This document shows, piece by piece, positions 49,267-53,041 of a stretch of DNA of 53,041 nucleotides. Source of the stretch: Deltaproteobacteria bacterium (lineage in GTDB: Bacteria; Desulfobacterota; Desulfobacteria; Desulfobacterales; B30-G6). A program made the translations under genes and the position numbers. Within the stretch, counting starts at the first letter, position 1, and each line of letters begins with the position of its first letter. The stretch spans positions 1 to 53,041 of the forward strand of contig JAJDNW010000034.1 in the NCBI GenBank assembly GCA_022340465.1, given 5' to 3'. A model generated the notes under the pieces. That model did no database searches and had not been told where the DNA came from. It saw nothing but the letters and a program-made list of their open reading frames with translations.

Positions 49267-49623
49267 TTATTCTCGGTGGTAGTCCCATAAGGCATTGACA
49301 ATGTTCCAGCTATCTGTCACTTCTGCAAGATGCAGATAGTCCGTAAACTGTTCAGATACGATTTTGACACTAGCCATCGATTCGGTTTGATCAAGGATCG
49401 TTATCTCTTTTCGCCCTTTTTCAGGATCATCGATACGTCCCTTCCCGTCTCCTGTTAACGTGAGCATCTCGCTCTTTGTGACGGACCAAATTTCTTCTTC
49501 GGAACCGATTCGCCGTTTGGCAAGATGCGGCGATAAAGCCCGGTCCATTCTCTCGACATCAGCCAAATACCAGCCTTCCACATAGTCTAACGCTCGTTGT
49601 GTAATGGCTTCTCTGTCTCTCAT
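49267..49623 (-). CDS. NTF2-like (SnoaL/lumazine-binding-type) protein
   Basis: This 118-residue protein opens with ITQRALDYVEGWYLADVERMDRAL and has ILDQTESMASVKIVS and a closing WNIVNALWDYH. These are the alpha-helix and beta-sheet landmarks of the NTF2-like cone fold found in DUF4440/lumazine-binding-like proteins. No catalytic residues stand out. The ATG at 49623 has GGGG eight bases upstream. Bases 49020-49266 carry no gene. Confidence 0.75.
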   Translation of the reverse strand: MRDREAITQRALDYVEGWYLADVERMDRALSPHLAKRRIGSEEEIWSVTKSEMLTLTGDGKGRIDDPEKGRKEITILDQTESMASVKIVSEQFTDYLHLAEVTDSWNIVNALWDYHRE

Positions 49624-49761
49624 TCGCATCACCCCATAGTGTTGAGTATTCGTATGCTACTTGGAAATGGGACACAGAATACAAAAATCGTCTTTCATGT
49701 CAAGCGAATTTCACAAAATAGAACCGGTGCGGCTTTGTAGCGTTCACTTGAACCAAGATAG

Positions 49762-49801
49762 CGCTCGCTTACGCTGCAGCTTGCTGCAGGGTAAGCGAGC
49801 G
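49762..49801. repeat. 40-bp palindrome (CGCTCGCTTAC type)
   Basis: CGCTCGCTTACGCTGCAGC and its near-inverse GCTGCAGGGTAAGCGAGCG form a strong hairpin with a 2-base loop. It lies just downstream of an AT-rich stretch, next to the REP-like copy at 49829-49860. Confidence 0.6.
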
Positions 49802-49828
49802 AATCATAATTGATAGCATTCCTTACGG

Positions 49829-49860
49829 TGAAGATTCCCCTTAAGCTTGCTGCGGGGAGT
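49829..49860. repeat. Second copy of the REP-like AGCTTGCTGCGGGGA element
   Basis: GTGAAGATTCCCC then AGCTTGCTGCGGGGA. It shares the GAAGAT lead and the AGC-TTGCTGCG core with the element at 3311-3343. Bases 49861-50163 are AT-rich and I see nothing else there. Confidence 0.5.
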
Positions 49861-50163
49861 GTTCAATGGCTGCACACAGTTTGTACGGGAAAAAAAGCAT
49901 GAAAATTTATTCGATTGCGCCCATGAAAAATGGCTAACGGTCGGAAACAAGTATGTCCTCAAAAATCTAATGCATTTTTTGAATGTACTGCAGAAAGCGG
50001 CTTAAGAAAAGAGTCAGTAAATTTATGCAACGTTAGGGTTAAATTGAAATTCTAGATTGGAAAACTTTCATAATGAGGGTAATCGATAACATGTAAGACA
50101 GCTTTACATAAATTGTGCAGGAATTGAAATCAAAATTATTTTAGGCTACATAATTTATTTGCT

Positions 50164-50508
50164 TTATTCTTTATCCGGTAGCACTTCCATGTCGTTAAAA
50201 AACAGCTCAGCGGTATTCTTGGTTGAAGATTGATACAGCTTCTTAATAGTTGTAGCAATTTTTTGGGCACATGCTTCGATAGGAAAGAAGTTCCTCGTTC
50301 GAAGGGCTGCAATCAATGAACTATTTCCTTTGGAGATCAATTGAAGAATATCGTCGCGGTCATATGTTTCTTCTCCAAGTAAGGAATAATAATCCTTTGT
50401 CAAAGCCAGGGAGTCAAATTTTTTAGGAACCTTGTCAATGATTGCATACTCGCCAATTTTAAGAATATTGCTTTCATAATCGATAGAGATCAAATATTTC
50501 TGAAGCAT
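50164..50508 (-). CDS. Hypothetical protein
   Basis: This 114-residue protein begins MLQKYLISIDYESNILKIGEY and includes DRDDILQLISKGNSSLIAALR and a C-terminal AELFFNDMEVLPDKE. I do not recognise it. It is AT-rich compared with the rest of the window. The ATG at 50508 has AGGAGAAGAAG upstream, which supports it as a real gene. Confidence 0.7.
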   Translation of the reverse strand: MLQKYLISIDYESNILKIGEYAIIDKVPKKFDSLALTKDYYSLLGEETYDRDDILQLISKGNSSLIAALRTRNFFPIEACAQKIATTIKKLYQSSTKNTAELFFNDMEVLPDKE

Positions 50509-50556
50509 TCTTCTTCTCCTTTTCAACATGGTATTTTACTAAAACTATCTTCAACC

Positions 50557-50688
50557 CTACTGTTGATTTTCGGATTCCTCGGAGCTTTCTTTACTTTTAT
50601 TCAATTTTCGTTGCCTTTTTTCCTCTTTCTTTTTCATTCTTGCAATTTCTTTTTGACGCTTTTTGAATTGATAATTTGACCTTGCCAT
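50557..50688 (-). CDS. 43-residue Lys/Arg-rich small protein
   Basis: The frame begins MARSNYQFKKRQKEIARMKK, is very rich in Lys, Arg and Glu, and ends SEESENQQ. AAAGGAAATAAAAT precedes the ATG, a good ribosome site. I recall short proteins of this MA-x-S-Y-Q-x-x-KRQKE kind near cold-shock genes; here it lies just past a cold-shock-protein tail, which agrees. Nucleic-acid binding is plausible but unproven. Confidence 0.65.
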   Translation of the reverse strand: MARSNYQFKKRQKEIARMKKKEEKRQRKLNKSKESSEESENQQ

Positions 50689-50801
50689 ATTTTATTTCCT
50701 TTCAATTCAGAAAGCCCCACCATACATCTAAATATGGAACGATCGGATAAAATTGGCGTGCGATGTTTGATCTGACCCGAAGCTATGTGTAGAAATGATA
50801 A

Positions 50802-50836
50802 AGGGCACCCGTCATCTTGTTATGACAGGATGCCCT
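50802..50836 (-). terminator. Rho-independent-like terminator after the cold-shock-protein tail
   Basis: AGGGCA/TGCCCT and GTCAT/ATGAC form a long stem with an AACAAG loop. TTTATC follows on the minus strand, a short U-tract. It would end transcription coming from rhlE and the csp remnant. Confidence 0.65.
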
Positions 50837-50859
50837 CTATGTTCAATTTAGACAGATGA

Positions 50860-50904
50860 TTAGTTCACAGTCACATTGATTGCAGCAGGGCCTTTTTGAA
50901 TACT
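50860..50904 (-). pseudogene. C-terminal tail of a cold-shock (CspA-type) protein
   Basis: Read on the minus strand, the frame gives SIQKGPAAINVTVN and a stop, the hallmark end of CspA proteins. Upstream the frame does not continue into a cold-shock domain. Only the tail survives between rhlE and the terminator. Confidence 0.65.
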
Positions 50905-51058
50905 CAAAGAATAACACGGTTTGTCAGAATAGCAAGCTATATAATTGAATTTTATTATAATATTTATAGATTGCTTTTTAAGTGTATTAATACGGCCCGT
51001 TAGAAAGGTTTTCACCAATGACAAGTGCAATTAAGCCTTCGGCTATCCTGCATGGCGA

Positions 51059-52228
51059 TTAGATTTTCATTGACCACCGCCGTGGCTTCCGCTTAGGGGA
51101 TGATGGCACCGGTTTGTAGCTAAAGGTCGGTAGGGTTCGTTGTTCGATTTCAGCATCGATCATTCGGCTGATGGCACGAACCATATCTCTATCGTTCTCG
51201 GTGGCAAGGGTGAATGCTTCACCACTGCGGGTGGCTCGGCCAGTCCGGCCAATGCGATGAATGTATGCTTCTGGCGTAGAGGGGATATCGTAGTTGATGA
51301 CATGTGAAACACGACTAACGTCAATCCCACGTGCGGCGATATCGGTTGCCACCAAAATCTGATAACTCCCGTCACGAAAACCATCAATTGCAGCTTGGCG
51401 TTTGTTCTGAGATAAATTTCCCTGCAATGATGCCGTCCTGTACCCATAAACCGAAAGTCTTTTTCCCAAATTTTTGGCTCTGTGTTTGGTTCGAGTAAAT
51501 ACCAGAATGGAACGGGCCTCGGTGTTATCCAGCAGGTTTAACAACAGATCTGTTTTCAGATCCTGAGTCACCGGATAAAATGCGTGACTGACTGTATCTG
51601 CGGGCTTTGTGCTGCCGATTTTAATGGTAACGGGGTTTTGCAGAATGTCATTCGCCAGGCGTTTTATGGCTTTTGGCATGGTGGCCGAGAAAAGCAACGT
51701 TTGCCGTCTTTTTGGAAGATGACGCAAAATACTTTTGATGTCGGGCAGAAATCCCATGTCGAACATGTGGTCAGCTTCATCCAATATAAGCGCATCCAGT
51801 CGGGAAAGATCGATCGTATGACGGCGTATGTGGTCTAACAGTCTTCCAGGGCAGGCAACAACAATATCGGCCCGCTTAAGCTTCTGGAACTGTGGGTTGA
51901 TATTCACCCCGCCATATACCGTGGTACAATTCAAATCAGTTCTCCGCCCAAGGGTCTTGATTTCCTGGCAGATCTGTTCAGCCAATTCACGAGTGGGCGC
52001 CAGAATCAAAGTACGGATGCCGCTCTTTCGACAAGTAACAAGGCGATTTAAAATCGGTAAAACGAATGCTGCTGTTTTTCCGGTACCAGTTTGGGCCAAC
52101 CCCATCACGTCACGATGTTTAGTTATCGGTTTGATTGCCTCGGTCTGAATGGGTGTTGGGATTGCATAACCTGCATCGGAAACACCAGCCATGATCAAGG
52201 GGTGAAAATTAAATGCTTCGAAATTCAA
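51059..52228 (-). CDS. rhlE: DEAD-box ATP-dependent RNA helicase, RhlE type
   Basis: This 389-residue helicase core has all the motifs: Q motif (GYAIPTPIQTEAI), I (AQTGTGKT), Ia (PTRELAEQI), GG, Ib (CPGRLLD), II (DEAD), III (SAT), IV (ILVFTRTK), V (ATDIAARGID) and VI (HRIGRTGR). The C-terminal extension is short and basic (SSPKRKPRRWSMKI). The start is a TTG at 52228, with AGAAGG upstream. RhlE proteins remodel RNA duplexes and are often cold-induced; a cold-shock-protein tail lies downstream. A terminator lies in its 5' leader. Confidence 0.95.
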   Translation of the reverse strand: MNFEAFNFHPLIMAGVSDAGYAIPTPIQTEAIKPITKHRDVMGLAQTGTGKTAAFVLPILNRLVTCRKSGIRTLILAPTRELAEQICQEIKTLGRRTDLNCTTVYGGVNINPQFQKLKRADIVVACPGRLLDHIRRHTIDLSRLDALILDEADHMFDMGFLPDIKSILRHLPKRRQTLLFSATMPKAIKRLANDILQNPVTIKIGSTKPADTVSHAFYPVTQDLKTDLLLNLLDNTEARSILVFTRTKHRAKNLGKRLSVYGYRTASLQGNLSQNKRQAAIDGFRDGSYQILVATDIAARGIDVSRVSHVINYDIPSTPEAYIHRIGRTGRATRSGEAFTLATENDRDMVRAISRMIDAEIEQRTLPTFSYKPVPSSPKRKPRRWSMKI

Positions 52229-52253
52229 TATATACCTTCTTTCTGAGTCCCCA

Positions 52254-52283
52254 TAAAAAAAGCCCCGGAGTTATTCCGAGGCT
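52254..52283 (-). terminator. Intrinsic terminator inside the rhlE leader
   Basis: On the minus strand AGCCTCGGA and TCCGGGGCT pair, followed by seven T. It stands 26 bases before the rhlE start, downstream of a promoter candidate at 52331-52359, so it must be read through or relieved for expression. Attenuation, for example in the cold, is an inference. Confidence 0.75.
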
Positions 52284-52330
52284 AACAAATGTATTTTGGT
52301 TGACAACCGGGAACACTGTACTTGGATCCC

Positions 52331-52359
52331 ATGATATGGTTCTCTCAGGGGTTTGTCAA
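52331..52359 (-). promoter_or_regulatory. Sigma70 promoter upstream of rhlE
   Basis: TTGACA (52354-52359) and TATCAT (52331-52336) on the minus strand with a 17-bp spacer. The ATG inside the -10 starts a 16-codon frame (MGSKYSVPGCQPKYIC) ending at the base of the terminator stem. Transcription from this promoter would begin past that ATG, so the frame is probably not translated from it. Bases 52360-52607 hold no gene. Confidence 0.55.
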
Positions 52360-52607
52360 GCTAACCTAAATAATAAATACAATATGTTCAAAAAAAAATT
52401 AAACATGTTGCTATTTATGCCAACATCGGATAGATTAGGGGCGAATTGATCAATATCAATTGTGAGAAATATTTACCTGCCAGAAACGTTGCCCGATTTC
52501 TTGCCCTTGATTTTCGTTAAGCTTAACAGAGCTGTCTCTCTTCATTCAATTTTGCAAAGAGAATTTTCGATCTTTTCCAATACCGTTTTTCATCATATGA
52601 TGAATGG

Positions 52608-52910
52608 ATGGCACAAATGAAAAATAAAAGTAAGGGTAGGCAATTACTAATTGAGAGCTTAGCTGCGAAAGGATTAGAAGACGAAGTTATTCCTAGTCTT
52701 ATCAGAAGCATGAGAATTTGTTATGATGCCGATCCTAAGATGCCTTCTTTAAAAACAAATCGACGAATTCGGTCTTTGGGCTGGAATAATTTTAAGTTAG
52801 ATAATCATATCCTGAAAATATCAATCGATTATTTTAAAAAAGAAATAAGAAATACTTCACCAACAACAAAAGAAATTAATCATTTTAATGAAAGCTTTCG
52901 CCAACAATAG
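52608..52910 (+). CDS. AT-rich hypothetical protein
   Basis: This 100-residue frame contains GRQLLIESLAAKGLEDEVIPSLIRSMR and WNNFKLDNHILKISIDYFKKE. It is unlike the GC-rich genes of the left part and could be horizontally acquired. No clear ribosome site precedes the ATG at 52608 or the next one at 52617. I do not recognise the family. Confidence 0.45.
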   Translation: MAQMKNKSKGRQLLIESLAAKGLEDEVIPSLIRSMRICYDADPKMPSLKTNRRIRSLGWNNFKLDNHILKISIDYFKKEIRNTSPTTKEINHFNESFRQQ

Positions 52911-53041
52911 GGCTGCAAAAGCCTGAGGGCTTCAGAGTCAAGGCGTCTGAGGGTGAAGCCGTAGTTCTTTATCCTGCTCCGGCGAAGCTCGCAGAGCGAA
53001 GTCGGATTCGAACCCTCGGCAAAAAAGGCGCCGCAGGCGCT

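Noticed and set aside
52285-52335. A 16-codon leader peptide (MGSKYSVPGCQPKYIC) before rhlE
   Set aside because: Its ATG lies within the -10 box of the likely promoter, so it would not be in that transcript; kept only as a note under the promoter.
52950-53041. Possible tRNA T-arm (GGATTCGAACCC) near the right edge
   Set aside because: The neighbouring bases do not form a T-stem, and there is no acceptor, D or anticodon arm in the window. It is probably part of a repeat.

Overview
The window looks like a chromosomal segment of a Gram-negative, probably anaerobic member of the Desulfobacterota (Desulfobacterales type). The clues are an ETF plus membrane FeS/CCG-protein electron path, GEMM-I (c-di-GMP) riboswitches in the form common in Geobacter and its relatives, ExbB/ExbD with an AgmX/PglI-like TonB protein, a MetH-activation-like protein, and many palindromic intergenic repeats. 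GC is fairly high up to about 44.9 kb. It drops in the intergenic regions and small genes from about 45 kb onward, most clearly after 49.6 kb. The taxonomic call is inference only.

Region 1 (1-6.7 kb) holds a partial UbiE/MenG methyltransferase, an atypical acyl-CoA ligase, a phosphoethanolamine-methyltransferase-like enzyme, a serine hydrolase, an EamA permease and an RpiR-type regulator.

Region 2 (6.9-18.1 kb, plus strand) is a catabolic operon: heterotetrameric sarcosine oxidase soxB-D-A-G, a second FAD amine oxidoreductase, etfB-etfA, and a DgcB-like membrane protein with two [4Fe-4S] motifs and two CCG domains. The arrangement suggests that N-methyl groups of sarcosine-like compounds are oxidised, with at least part of the electrons passing through ETF to the quinone pool. 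An almost perfect 30-bp palindrome and a sigma70-like promoter lie between the divergent RpiR gene and soxB. Several operon gaps contain a long palindrome. A YbaK-family deacylase follows.

Region 3 (19.0-46.5 kb, all minus strand) is the most striking part. Three consecutive transcription units each begin with the same cassette: a TTGACA/TATRCT promoter, a c-di-GMP-I riboswitch aptamer and an intrinsic terminator. Unit A encodes an RlpA-like lipoprotein and a small DUF3996-like barrel. Unit B encodes a ~2,840-residue DUF11/SdrD-B surface protein and, 2 nt later, a ~1,708-residue OmpA-repeat/outer-membrane beta-barrel protein. Unit C encodes an exported protein, two large TPR proteins, a TPR lipoprotein, a small exported protein, ExbB1, ExbD1, ExbD2, a TonB/AgmX-like protein, ExbB2 and Pal. 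I read this as a c-di-GMP-controlled, ion-motive-force-driven envelope system serving a giant surface protein. Adhesion, gliding or sheath formation are possible outputs. The parts are visible in the sequence; their joint function is inference.

Region 4 (46.6-53.0 kb) holds a nitronate-monooxygenase-like enzyme, C-terminal remnants of a thiolase and possibly of a BcrA/BadF-type ATPase, a MetH-activation-domain protein, an NTF2-like protein, small AT-rich hypothetical genes, a cold-shock-protein tail, and an RhlE-type RNA helicase behind an intrinsic terminator.
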